From the NCBI GenBank assembly GCA_947623455.1, contig OX392530.1:37417405-37481404 (forward strand): a stretch of DNA of 64,000 nt, read 5' to 3'. Both the position numbers and the translations under genes were made by a program. This DNA comes from Mimachlamys varia. Its lineage: Eukaryota; Mollusca; Bivalvia; Pectinida; Pectinidae. Below are positions 13,101-28,100 of this stretch, in pieces. The notes below the pieces were generated by a model. That model ran no database searches. It was given only the letters and a program-made list of their open reading frames with translations, and was not told where the DNA came from. The stretch's first letter is position 1. Each line of letters starts with the position of its first letter.

Positions 13101-16100
13101 GTCAAGATCTTGCAAAATCAAACGATAAATATTGTTGGCTCGTACATTGTATGTAGCCGTTCAATCAAATACCTGCGACATTGACATTGTCAGTTACAAT
13201 ATAAAACGGTTTATAAACAAATTTGGACCCATCAAAAATACCAATTGTTCATTACGCATGAAGTTGTATCGTAGACATAGCTTATGTGCTTTAAATGGTG
13301 TACATAACTTGAATGTTTCCTAAATAAAATTTATGCCCCTCAAATAAAACAAAACTCATATTTTGAGGATGGACCTTTTTTGTATGATTGAGAATAACGT
13401 CTCAGTTCTCACTAGGACATGAATTTACTTGGATAAGACCTAAATTTAACATGGTGGGCGTCGTCGATATAGAATAAGACGCGTACTCTTCCAGAACACC
13501 TGGTCTTGTTCTCTTGTAGTGTTTCAATGTTCTCCGTGTAAATCTTTCCATTGTTAATATTTTGTATTTAGTTTAATTGATTTTGAGTTCAGACTATGGA
13601 TTTGGTGACGCCTCGTTTATACCCCTCTCAATTACACAATGTATCTAAAAACTGAACATTGTATTACTGTGATTTCAACAACAGCCAGTTAATTACGTTA
13701 ACAAGTGGCTGGCAGGTCGGAATTATATTGTCCTAGTTTTATTATACATATATTATAATGCATTTCTGATCGAGTATAATGATGACCTAAATAAGCGATT
13801 CCAAGATCTTACCTGTGGCGCTTTTTCAAAACCACAACTATAACAATTATCGCGATGACAAGGAAGGCAGCCACTGTAGCTCCGATAGCTATTGACATGT
13901 TTGGATCTTTTGAGACTGTCAACACAAAGCATATACATACACAATCATAGAGGTGTTCTTTTTATAACCAATGCAGTCATTCAATATCTGGCAATATTTT
14001 GTAATTTACGAAAAAAAAATTTAATTTGATATACTTTTTCATGTCAATAAAATCATTCAAAAATACTTTTTTCTTCCATGTCTTTTGTACATACTTCTAC
14101 ACTAGCAAGAACCCCCCCCCCCCCCCCCCCATCCCCAGAAAACAATGTAACTAATCAACCCAAAAGATTGTTTTGCAATTAATTGTGAAGAATTCCCATG
14201 CTGCCAATGAAAAAAAAAATGTATTTTTATATTCATATCAAAATACTTCAAACAAAGCTTGAGCAATTCGATGTTGCCTTATGTTTACCGTTTCTATTTA
14301 GTACTTTGGTATTTGTCGAGGAAAATGTAATGCTAGACCCGTTGTTTGTTATATACGGTAAACATTAAACACTTACCAGATTTGATATCGCAGAGAGCGC
14401 CAGTCATACCGGATATGCATCCTCTCAAGCAGGCCCCATGGACCTTTTGACACTTTCCTTCCTGACAGCCATTGCAACTGTGTTGGCAATTAATTCCATA
14501 GAGATAGTCTTCGCACTCTAAACAAACAAGATTGTTTAAAGTGTTTTTAAGGCCAAAGCTAAATATTCCAAATAGGAAACCAAATTTTATGTTTTGTGTT
14601 ATTCATATATGATGTCTATTAAGAATCGACAGAGTATAAAAATCGACAGGAGCATTATTATAATACCGTTTTATATATGCAATAAAAAAAAATAAAAAAT
14701 AAAATAAATGTTTGTCATCAAAATCCTTCTGCTTTGACAGTTGCTTGAGTTAATGACTTCCGTCTGACTTGAGTATTATCAAACACAAACTATAATTAGT
14801 TGTAGTCTAACAAAGAAACTTTAAATATCATTTAAATAGGAATAAAGTAAAAGCAAACTGAAATGTGGGACAGAGGTCATAGTAATCTAGCAAAACGAGT
14901 GAAATATAACGTGAAGGGGAAATGTTTGTGTATATCTTATTTGTCAGCTTTTAAATAAGTTATAATTGTATGTTTCAGAGAATGTGATATGAAGGACGCC
15001 TTCTATATAAAGTTGAATAACCATTACGCATTCTTACTCAACCATTCACTACAGAATGTAATTCACTGCACGACAATATCCAAATTAGTGCAAATCTAAT
15101 GACGGCCTAAGGAAGTTATTTAATTGGTCCTCCAAGTATACACATCCTTGTATTTCCGTATATGGATACAGTGGCTGTGTACGGCGCGTTCGATACTTTA
15201 CAATGGGTACTACATATTTACGTATGACATCCGGTTACACGAGTCCATTTGTCACTGAGGTTCTTTACTTTTGCAGTGCTTAAAATTGAATATATTACAA
15301 CTTGAGGAGCTACCTTTCTTATCTTGACACATAATTGTATTCTTTTGATTGAAGATGCAAATGCAAATTTCATTTAATTTCGAAAGATGAGCGAAGAACA
15401 AAAACTAATGTATGCGGCAACACACATAAAGAATGAAGGTCAATTTTTTTTAACTTTCATAGTGCTATGAAAGGTCAGTCGTTACATCCCTATTGAATGA
15501 AGCCCGCTAGGGCTCCATGCTAAATATGGATATAACCGCTGAATTTTCATAAGTCCTTAAATGACCCTTGTCGTTTATAGGAAGTAAAACAAAATAAACC
15601 AAATCAAGTACTATGTTCCGTGTGGAGTTTAAAACAAGACTGTCTACAGTCAAGGAATAAGGACCGGCTATTTTTTCATCAATGGGAATTTAAGGAGACA
15701 TCTGTTTCAACACTCGAAATGAAGGGCGTAGTTTTACATATAAGCAGCGGAGGTTAAAAGTGAATCGTTGGACCACTCAAATATTCGTGTATAAGTAGAT
15801 GCTTGAAAAGCTGATGACTTCTTTGTCTTGTCATTGTTATCGTAACCAACTTTAAGTGGTAGCAAAAGGAGGGCTGGGATAGGGAACACACGTTTGTACA
15901 TACGTATTTACATTCTATATTGCATATGACCGTTAGTAAGCCAAAATGTATTCATAAACTGTATACTACAATTTAGATTGATAAGGTCAGTGTATGAATA
16001 CAGAAGTCGCGTCACGCTTAATAATTTAACGTTGATGCGCGATATATATCCAATTTTATATAAATAGCAATGAGAAAAAAAAGAAATATTGTTTTAATGA

Positions 16101-19100
16101 CCAACTTTGACTTAATTAAAATTTGATTATGCAACAATATTTATATGTGCATGTTTGTATGACGATACGAAGAACTTTATGATTCTTTCCGAAATTCTTG
16201 CTGCTTCGGCATTTGAACAAAACGTCATTAACATGCTAAACGGCATATTTAAACATTAGCTGCAGTTAAAATATTTTTTATGAATGTAAATATAAGTTGG
16301 ACGAAATTTTATTTCTCGGTCACCAAAATTGTTTTCAGACATTTGTATAGGCTGTACACTACATGTATGTACTATATATGGTAACAGTTTAATGCCTAAA
16401 TGTACTGGAAGCCCCGCATTGCTCAAAACGGAATGTAATAATTCACCAGTTGTATAATGTTTAGAAATGAATACCTCTTTTCTTATCTTTTTTCGCATTA
16501 TCTTATACATCTAACGCCAAATGCATTACAAGTTTATTATGATAAATTGTTGACAACATGCATATGATATTTTTTTTATTATTCATTATCAATAATTACC
16601 ATGTCAATATATCATATCCATATATATATCACCAAGGAAGAGAACTTATATAGTCTTTAAGCATGCTGTCAACGCCTTTGGACAGTGCACCATCCAAGTT
16701 TGTCAATAAGAGTTTTTATAACATTAACTTGAAATGAATGGAGTTAATAAGGCATGCACTTAGATGTTTTCCTTCGGTACTCCTTTGACTGGACACATTA
16801 TCTTTAAATGATTACAGTTAATAAGGCATACATATGTATGATTTCCTTCGGTACTCCTTTGACTGGACACATTATCTTTAAATGATTACAGTTAATAAGG
16901 CATACACTTGTATGATTTCCTTCGGTACTCCTTTGACTAGACACATTATCTTTAAATGAATATAGTTAATAAGGCATACATTTGGATGATATCCTTCGGT
17001 ACTCCTTTGACTGAACACATTATCTTTAAATGATTATAGTTAATAAGGCATACACTTTGATTATTTCCTTCGGTACTCCTTTGACTGGACAATCTATTGA
17101 ACTCCATATTAATGTTAATGTCAGAAGTTGGTTCTGAGAAGATACGTGTAATACATTCACTCAAAGATATGTTAACCAAGGCCTATCTACTGAAGGGTGC
17201 CAGTACAGTTTTGTTAGGTACACAATATCTTGAAGCACATTGACGTTAATACGGCTGAGACTGAGATAATGACCGTGTGTTTTGTGGATTGTTTATAACA
17301 GTCAACATATTGACGTTTGACGCAGTGTTTGATAGGGCAAAGTTAACAAAATTTATATTCAAATAAAATTGTAGATAGATCAGATTTCCTGTAAAGAAAT
17401 ATCTCGTTTTATATACACTGCAACATATATAAAGGAACGTTAACATAAAACAAATAAAGAACTAAAATGCAAACAAACTATATTATTGATAATATGAAGA
17501 CAACATATAAACAAATTGAGTTTTCAAGTTGACGGTAACAATTAAGAATAATAATAAGGCCTACTGTTTATTGGGAAAGATGGCCTGTTGGGTATGTTTG
17601 ACTGTACAAATTGTTTAAGACAGATAGGTATTACATAAGGAAGACTGGAAACCAATATCACGTTTACTCGTCCTGGTCACTCCATCGGAATTATTAACTC
17701 CTATATATTTAAACTAGGCACACAAAATGTAATTTTATTTCAAAGAATTTTTCTTTTAATAGATACTGTGAATAGAAGTGTATAAAAGAACAATCACAAT
17801 ACACAAAAGTTCGTGATAATTACATAATCTTTGACTTTTCCTCTCTGATATACTTGTTAACATTGTCTTACAACATAATGCATCGGTGTACGCCGTTAAC
17901 ATTTTTGCATATTTCAAATAAACAACAAAATTGATTTTATTTTCTATTTTACGGCATTGCATGCCTACCTTCGTCACATAAGTCTCCTTCGAAACCGGCG
18001 GAACATCCTTGGGTACAATGACCGTTGATGTGGTGACAAGTAACGTTATCCATACAGCTACCACAGGTACCCGAACAGTTAGTTCCATACGAACCCTGGT
18101 CACATTCTACAACCAGAAATTAACATTGAAGAACCTTGATGGTGTAAAAAGAAAAACACCGTCGAGAAAAACGGTAATTCAAAAAGATGGCGCAGCAAGC
18201 ACACATTTACTGTAATGTTTTTAATTCAAAAATATATACAGTAAGCCAAAAAATGAATTACACTGCATCACACACCTGTTTTTCCTTCTAGGAATCTTGA
18301 TGATAAGGGTCAAAAGGTGGGAATCGAAATTTGTTAAACTGCTGTAGAGGCAGCAGGGTCAGGTGCGAACAATTCTTTAGTTTATGAATTTAGAAATAAA
18401 TAAAATGAGTTCTGTATAACTTCAAATCGTAGAAGAGAAGTGTTTATATTATGAACCATACAACTCAATTGATGTACTGTGGCTATCAAGGCTCCAGCAA
18501 ACCTCGGAGATTAAAAAAACACCAGCGGAGTCTACCACTTTGTATCCTGATAGATGACATAACACACATCCACACACATTTGCTGCATCTTTCAAATTTA
18601 GTAATTAATAAAGTACTGTAAGCCGGCCGAAAGACAATTGACTCCCACATTACTCCAAAAAATTGTTAAACAGCTTCAGAAAAAAAATAAAATGTACATT
18701 TAATACGGTTGAAGGAGAGAGGGGGAATACTTACTTATGCTACATGTGTCTGTCCTCCATCCGTCTTGACAGCCACCAGGTGGACACTGTCCTGTCGTCC
18801 TACTACAGGACGCTGTCTTACAATGACAGCTCAGCTCACAGTTGTAACCAAAGGAGCCAGCTTCACATTCTAAGAGCAAAACAAAAGGAAAAGATGGGTA
18901 CCTGTTTTAAGTTATGTATGCGATACTGTAAAGAATATTGTTATGATGCTGGAGATGATTTGTTGAGATGAGTTATACTGTTATGACAATGGTAATACTG
19001 TTAAGATACGTGTTGAACTGCTCTGACACGGGTAATACTGGTATAACACGGGTAATACTGGTATAACACGGGTGATACTGATATAGCACGGGTAATACTG

Positions 19101-22100
19101 ATATAACAAGGGTAATACTGATATAACACGGGTAATACTGGTATAACACGGGTAATACTGGTATAACACGGGTAATACTGATATAACACGGGTAATACTG
19201 GTATAACACGGGTAATACTGGTATAACACGGGTAATGCTGATATAACACGGGTAATGCTGATATAACACGGGTAATACTGGTATAACACGGGTAATACAG
19301 ATATAACACGGGTAATGCTGATATAACACGGGTAATGCTGATATGATGCAGGTTCATTTCAGGAATTCACAAATTGTTGCTGGAAGTACGAAACAATTTA
19401 CCATAAAGCTACATGACTGATTGTATAGGATGCTGTTTCCTGGTATACTTACTTGAACTGCACGAAGGACCGTGCCATCCTTTATCACATTCGTTGCCTG
19501 GACAGACACCATTTGTTGGGTCACACGTGCCAGTCCTACAGAAACATTGTCCAATACAGTTGTTTCCAAATCGTCCGATCGGGCAAGCTATCAGAATCAA
19601 TAAGAAAGTGTAACAAGATATAACAAACAGAAAGACTGCATGATACCACATACATTATTCGCATTGATTGACTGCCGATATAATTATTCTATTATGGATT
19701 GAACAACATTTGATCAATGTTCATGCCTGTATAAACGCAAATTGTTTCCATACATCTTCCATTCAACTTGATACGGCCTTTTGATAAATTCGTATGCTAT
19801 CGATTAATGATTGAACCAGCATTGACATTAAAAAAACGGTTCAATACATACATTTGTATAGCGATTTTTATAGTGACTATTGATCAAAATATAGGCATTC
19901 CCGTATTTTTTCAATATTAAAATGTCTGTCGTCCCTGCCAACAAGATTCCTGGAACGGCTCACACGATATAACGCCAACAAAGCTTTGCTTGTATGATTT
20001 GTCTCCTGAAGCGTCAACAAAATCATAACCCCAACTCAATACTGTAAAAGTGAAAGTTTTTAAAGTGTGGAAATTTTCGCTTATTTCGCTGGCATTAAAT
20101 CTTCGCGAATATAACCACACGCGAACTTATTTGACAATACTCAAATTCTACAATGTATAATAGTATTAGGGGTACACTGTGCAAAACAGCATGACTGACA
20201 GCACAAAAATTTCCACATCGTGAACAGTTTGGAGGCTGACTAAGCGAAAAATTCCAAGCGAGAAAATATTGGCTTCAACAGTATTTTTACTAGGGGTAAA
20301 ATACGAACAAAGAAAGATTTACTCGCAGACATTTGAAAAAATACAAGAGAATAAAATCTAGACATGAAATCGTCCTTATTTTCCAGCATGGACTTTGTGC
20401 TAAAGCCTAATTTCTTGTTTCATTTATAAAATTATGATAAAATTTAATATTGCTTTTATGAAGTTGACAAAAAATAAAGCTAAATTTGTGTTTAATGAAT
20501 AATTTCACTTTATGTTCATATGACATGTTTAAGTGAGTTACAATAACGTTGTTTTAGCACAGAATCCATGCTTGAGCGTGAGAGATGATGTAACGCACAC
20601 GACAATTTATAAATAGATGCAGTATGCCAAAAAAATGAATTAAACTGCATCATACAGCTGTTTCGTCCTTCCTGGACTCTTCGGTGATGCTAAGGGCATG
20701 AAAACAGTTTCATGAATATGTAGGGTTCCGGAAATGCAAGCGCCCTCCGCTTCATTGATGACACCCATCATGTAAATCTATGTTAATTCCACGTCATCCA
20801 TGGGGAAACTGATGTAAGCATCATTCTCAATTACAACAAGTAAGCATACTAATGAACATATTCAAAAACTTCCATCTCCATATCATAGAAGGAAACAGAA
20901 TAGCTCCCAATGAGACCAAGGTGGCGACCATAAAACCTGTTCATATTCTTCATCGACCTGTATCTCTCAAATCCATGTACCGTGCGTTTTTTCGGTCACT
21001 TCGTCAAACTCAACGTATATATTATGTCATATCAGTTGTTTTTCATTTCCTCTTTTGGAGATCTGTTTAAGTTTCCATCTATGTCTAATCGTACTTACAC
21101 TCATTGCAGAAAGATGTGATCCATCCGTCCGAGCAACCATTGGGACATCGACCAGTCACGTGATCACACGGACCATTGTTTCTACAAGCTCCACATGTAA
21201 GGTTACAATCAGGGCCAAATCTGCCTTGGTCACATTCTGGTCGGATAGAAGGTAGACAATTGCTATTTTTAAAACTAAAGCATACTCATTATTGATATCA
21301 AAAACAAAAATATATTTCTATAGATTGAATGGTTGATAGATTAATTTCCGTGGTTGCTGTGTTTTGTTTTCCTTGAACCAAGGGTCTTTCGCTCTGCGCA
21401 TGACTTTGTAGCTGTAAAAACAGGTAGCAATAACATAGGAAGTAATCTAATGATTCGCTAGTGTCCGTCCAAAAGGTCTTTACTTTAGATTAACAGTCGT
21501 TAAGAGCGAAATAAAACATTATATGAATTATATCACCTCTCTTCATACAAAAAAACCTTTCCGCAGAAATTCGTTTAATTGTGAAAATATCTTTCCTTGT
21601 TATGAATTTAATTGATTTTATTTAAGTTTTTACCTTTACTGCAGGATTCTGTTTGCCATCCTGGCGCACATCCTTCGTACATACAGGATCCATTTTTAGG
21701 GTCACATGATCCCTGCTGACAGTGGCAGGTTTCTTCACAATTCTGTCCAAAGGTTCGGTCGCCACAACCTGCAGGTCAATATCATGAATTAGATTTAGAC
21801 TTATATTATAGGATACATACTTAAATAACTCCTAAACATCTAAAAGTACACAGTAGTGCTGTGTTTTAAGATTTACTCCTCTTACTTGCTATAACCTTTT
21901 ACAACATCTTATCGGTTGGTGTAAAAATATAAACAAATATTTATATTTGACAAATAGAATTATCTGGTTAAATACTTATTCATAACATATAGATATAACA
22001 GCGTCCAGGTAGAACGTGATACCCTGGATACTCACTTTGGTCACATGCTGTTCCGTTCCACCCCCGCTGACATCTGTCGCTAGGGCAGGATCCCGTTTGA

Positions 22101-25100
22101 GGATTACATGTGTCAACAGCACAAAAACAGAATTGTTGACACCCTAAACCAAAGCTCCCTCGGCTGCATACTGTAAAATATACCTGTTTATACAATTTTA
22201 TGCAGTACAAGTATTATGTCAATTGAAATTCATCGAATATTCCCTAAGATAATGGAATATAATAATATTACTGGGCGCCAGCATATGCCTATTTTTCCAG
22301 ATCAAATGTTTTTTTTTCAGAAAGTGCATAAGTTAATCATCGTTAAATTCATGGGTTAAAAACTAAATATTCCTGTTTTCCCCAGCACTTACCAGCTGGA
22401 CTTAATATGTCACAGAGCTCCATATGGTTGACCACTCTTTCTCTCATGCATTTTTCCAAACGCATGATTTATATTTTCCCTTTTCAAGTGGCAGATTATG
22501 ACCCCTTGTTCTTTTGATTTCTTTTATATTAAGGAATCCTTCATTTACAGAAATGTTGTCGAAATACCCATGCTTCAAAGTTGGTGATTTTAGTTTCCTC
22601 AGTCTATCCTAATAACTTAATTCCTTTAATCTGAGCATCTGTTTTGTAGCTCTTCTCTATATATTTTCAATTACGTTAGGTAATGTCATTTTGTATGTAA
22701 GAATTCCATATAATACCTCCGTACTCGAGGTATAAATATAATCATGATTATAAAACAGGATTAATTGTTTTAGGTAATAGTTATTGCACTCTGGAATTTT
22801 GGTTTTAGTCTCCGATAGTGAGACAGTCCCCCCAATAAAAATATCGTTAATGACAGGCAGCGAAGGAGATAAGCCTTTTTGGTGTATTATCTGAAGTCCA
22901 ATGATTGGAACCCAGTGGGCAGTTTATTCATTTTGAATTGGGCTGGGTTACGGGGTTGCGGGATTTCTTCATTGCCAGCTAAAAAATGAGATCCAACATC
23001 TTGTCTGTTTGAAATAGGCTTCTTCGTTTGTAACTGTCTAAAATGTCTTATGTTCTGATATCCTTTCAGATTCATTATTATCTTTCATAGACTAAACGAT
23101 GAACATGACAATTTTGAAATTACAACTTTTTTAATGTTCTTGTAATTTTTATAAATACAGCGTGTCAAAAATGGTTTATTCTGCATCATAAGTGATGACA
23201 GGAACCCATAGTTTAGATGAAGAACTACCGTAGTCCCATGTGTATTGTCCTTATATGTGTGACAAAATGCTTCAATTATACTTTTAAAAGTGTGGGTTAC
23301 TGTTTAGACGATTTGTTTGTATGCGCGATTTGTGTGTATGGACGATTTGTGTGTATGGACGATTTGTTTGTATAGACGATTTGTGAGTATAGGCGATTTG
23401 TTGGTATGGACGATTTGTGTGTGTGCACGAATTGTTTGTATGAGGGATTTGTGTGTATGAGAGATTTGTGTGTATAGACAATTTGTTTGTATGGACGATT
23501 TGTGTGTATGACAGATTTGTGTGTATGAAAGATTTGTGTGTATGAGAGATTTGTGTGTATGAAAGATTTGTGTGTATGAGAGACTTCTGTGTATAAGAGA
23601 TTTGTGTGTATGAAAGATTTGTGTGTATAGACAATTTGTGTGTATAACAAATTTGTGTACATAGACGATTTGTATGTATGACAGATTTGTGTGTATGTCA
23701 GATTTGTGTACATAGACGATGTGTATGTGTATGGACGATTTTTTTTGTATAGATGATTTGTGTGTATGGACGATTTTTGTGTGTGGACATTATGTCTTAT
23801 ATTTTCAATTAATGATCTAGATTTATACTCACATGTGTCACAAATATCTCCCCGCAGGCCACTTTCACATCCAGCAAAGCACGTGCCATTGTCTGGGTTA
23901 CATACTCTATCCCGGCATCCATCAGGACACTGTTCCAAACAGTTGTCCTGTCCAAACCATCCTGTTGGACAACCTATTCCGAAAATGCGTTAGAAAGAAA
24001 ACTTTAAGAAAAATAAGATTTTATCATAAGTTTGAAGAGTTTATCTGTGATTCAACACGTTATTACGCAACCCATAATGAACTTAAAAATCATAATGTCG
24101 ACATGAGTTAGAGATCACTTAATGTTATGACTAATATTGAACAAATGATGAAATAACATAATCGTTAATGTATAGATTTTTGCGGTTAACACATTCTGTT
24201 AATGATTGGGATAATTCCAGATTCTGTATTTTTGTTTAGCAACCAAGTCTGCTAGTGTCCCGATTTATCATTGGGCTTATCCGTTTAAATTTGTTTATTC
24301 TCTAGAATCGGAACGCGCAAAATAAAGCCTGTTTACAGCATATAACAAACATGTAATATCTTTGTTTGTGGTCTGTTCAGCAAAATGCTTTAATTTATTA
24401 ATAACACGATACCGAGCTGTGTTCAGAATATACGGATAGGATAACACTGGAAAAATAAAGAGGATTACCGAATGTATTTGCCAAGAGTAACTAGTATAAG
24501 TAAAAACGCAAAAACAGTTCAAGGGTTATTCATGAATAAATATTAGATTAATGAACAACACATGTTTCTTTATTTACCCAAAACAGACGAGTAGCGTAAT
24601 TTCTTGTGTATTGCAATCTTCTTTGTATAGTACGCACGACCCAAAATATCGCTTTGATGATTTAAATATTCAGATAGCCCGCTCTGGCATATTGCCCGCG
24701 GGTTATCTGCTAAATAAGTATACGTTAGAATATGTTTTATGATGCTTATACTTAATCAATACGATTTCAGATTTGACAGATATCATATAGCCCGCACTTT
24801 TATTCAAATCAAGGAAAACAATTCATCAAAAAGCCCATAGAAGACATTTGTATGGGCTTTAAGATAGTATAACCATGGCCACGGGCAATACACACGAAAT
24901 TACGGCATACGTTTCGTACTCGGTAGAGGATCGTACCAACGGCTCTATGAAAATAGTGTTCGTTCGTTTAATTTCAAAATTCTGAAATCCTTATCTATAG
25001 ACATGAATTTCGTAGTTATCGAGATAAAATTGCGAAAATGTAGACAAAAAAGCTTTTAAAAAAAACCCGCTTATACGAAAAAGTGATTACCGTATGCCTC

Positions 25101-28100
25101 TAGTTCGCAAAGCTCTACATAAGGATTAGGATCAGTTCTGCGTTCATTATCCGCGTAGGTTATGAAGCGTCCCCTGGCTAGACATGGGACCGACTGCTCG
25201 AAAGGCGGGTTCAATCTAGTCTCCTCACGACATATGTGACCTTGAATCTGGTGATTCCAAGGCCACTGGCGTGTCGATTCTGTGTCCGATACAATTAGTT
25301 TGTAACCAAACATTCTGTAGGCCGTATCTGAAAACAGATAAAAACAACACGCTATAAGTACAAACGTACAAAGTACGCTTCGTACAGCCTTAGAATGCTG
25401 AGATTGATTTTGTGTTTCTCAGTACCGATCCACCCCCACCTACCCCCACCCCCTCAAAAAACAACAACAAAGAACAAAGAACAACAAACAAACAAAACAC
25501 CCACAAATATATACAGTTTAACGTATGACAAGCGACTTGCCTCCTCCCTAGCACTTCCACCTATAGAGTCCCTCAAAGAAACTGCACATACATGTTTACA
25601 GGATAAAAACACAAACATACAACACAACAAAAGAATATGGTGTTCGGTCATTTTCCTAACTTTTTCGATCTAAAGAAAGAAAAATCAGTATTACATGTCT
25701 ATAGAACTGAACGTGTTTGAAGATACAGGTAAACACGTGTAACACGTCCATCGCACTTACCATGTCAGTAGATACAGGTAAACAAGTGTTACTCGTCTAT
25801 CGTACTTACCGTGTCAGTAGATACAGGTAAACAAGTGTTACACGTCTATCGTACTTACCTGTCTGTAGATACAGGTAAACAAGTGTTACACGTCTATCGT
25901 AATGACCTTGTCTGTAGATACAGGTCAACAAGTGTTACACGTCTATCGTACTTACCGTGTCTGCAGATATAGGTAAACAAGTGTAACACGTCTATCGTAC
26001 TGACCTGTCTGTAGATACAGGTCAACAAGTGTTACACGTCTATCGTACTTACCGTGTCTGCAGATATAGGTAAACAAGTGTAACACGTCTATCGTACTGA
26101 CCTGTCTGTAGATACAGGTCAACAAGTGTTACACGTCTATCGTACTTACCGTGTCTGCAGATATAGGTAAACAAGTGTAACACGTCTATCGTACTGACCT
26201 GTCTGTAGATACAGGTAAACAATTGTTACACGTCTATCGCGTACTTACCGTGTCTGTAGATACAGGTAAACAAGTGTTACACGTCTATCGCGTACTAACC
26301 TGTCTGTAGATACAGGTAAACAAGTGTTACACGTCTATCCTACTTACCTGTCTGTAGATACAGGTAAACACGGGTTACACGTCTATCGTACTTACCGTGT
26401 CTGTAGATACAGGTAAACAAGTGTAACAAGTCTATCATACTTACCTGTCTGTAGATACAGGTCAACAAGTGTTACACGTCTATCGTACTTACCGTGTCTG
26501 CAGATACAGGTAAACAAGTGTTACACGTCTATCGTGCTTACCTGTCTGTAGATATAGGTAAACAAGTGTAACACGTCTATCGTACTGACCTGTCTGTAGA
26601 TACAGGTAAACAAGTGTTACATGTCTATCGTACTTACCTGTCTGTAGATACAGGTAAACAAGTGTTACACGTCTATCGTACTTACCTGTCTGTAGATACA
26701 GGTAAACAAGTGTTACACGTCTATCGTACTTACCTGTTTGTAGATACAGGTAAACAAGTGTTACATGTCTATCGTACTTACCTGTCTGTAGATATAGGTA
26801 AACAAGTGTTACACGTCTATCGTACTTACCTGTCTGTAGATACAGGTAAACAAGTGTTACACGTCTATCGTACTTACCTGTCTGTAGATACAGGTAAACA
26901 AGTGTTACACGTCTATCGTACTTACCTGTCTGTAGATATAGGTAAACAAGTGTTACACGTCTATCGTACTTACCGTGTCTGTAGATACAGGTAAACAAGT
27001 GTAACAAGTCTATCATACTTACCTGTATGTAGATACAGGTAAACAAGTGTTACACGTCTATCGTACTTACCTGTCTGTAGATACAGGTAAACAATTGTTA
27101 CACGTCTATCGCGTACTTACCGTGTCTGTAGATACAGGTAAACAAGTGTTACACGTCTATCGCGTACTTACCTGTCTGTAGATACAGGTAAACAAGTGTT
27201 ACACGTCTATCGTACTTACCTGTCTGTAGATACAGGTAAACACGGGTTACACGTCTATCGTACTTACCGTGTCTGTAGATACAGGTAAACAAGTGTAACA
27301 AGTCTATCATACTTACTTGTCTGTAGATACAGGTAAACAAGTGTTACACGTCTATCGTACTTACCTGTCCGTAGATACAGGTAAACAATTGTTACACGTC
27401 TATCGCGTACTTACCGTGTCTGTAGATACAGGTAAACAAGTGTTACACGTCTATCGTACTTACCGTGTCTGCAGATACAGGTAAACAAGTGTTACACGTC
27501 TATCGTGCTTACCTGTCTGTAGATATAGGTAAACAAGTGTAACACGTCTATCGTACTGACCTGTCTGTAGATACAGGTAAACAAGTGTTACATGTCTATC
27601 GTACTTACCTGTCTGTAGATACAGGTAAACAAGTGTTACACGTCTATCGTACTTACCTGTCTGTAGATACAGGTAAACAAGTGTTACACGTCTATCGTAC
27701 TTACCTGTTTGTAGATACAGGTAAACAAGTGTTACATGTCTATCGTACTTACCTGTCTGTAGATATAGGTAAACAAGTGTTACACGTCTATCGTACTTAC
27801 CTGTCTGTAGATACAGGTAAACAAGTGTTACACGTCTATCGTACTTACCTGTCTGTAGATACAGGTAAACAAGTGTTACACGTCTATCGTACTTACCTGT
27901 CTGTAGATATAGGTAAACAAGTGTTACACGTCTATCGTACTTACCGTGTCTGTAGATACAGGTAAACAAGTGTAACAAGTCTATCATACTTACCTGTATG
28001 TAGATACAGGTAAACAAGTGTTACACGTCTATCGTACTTACCTGTCTGTAGATACAGGTAAACAATTGTTACACGTCTATCGCGTACTTACCGTGTCTGT

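Noticed and set aside
18973..19357. Three overlapping minus-strand frames ([18 protein letters not shown])
   Set aside because: Products of a 20-bp minisatellite, which necessarily opens all three frames.
23284..23832. Long [15 protein letters not shown] protein continuing EGF module 1
   Set aside because: The frame runs past a good GTGAGT donor into a 17-bp minisatellite; the next EGF module joins at the donor in phase.
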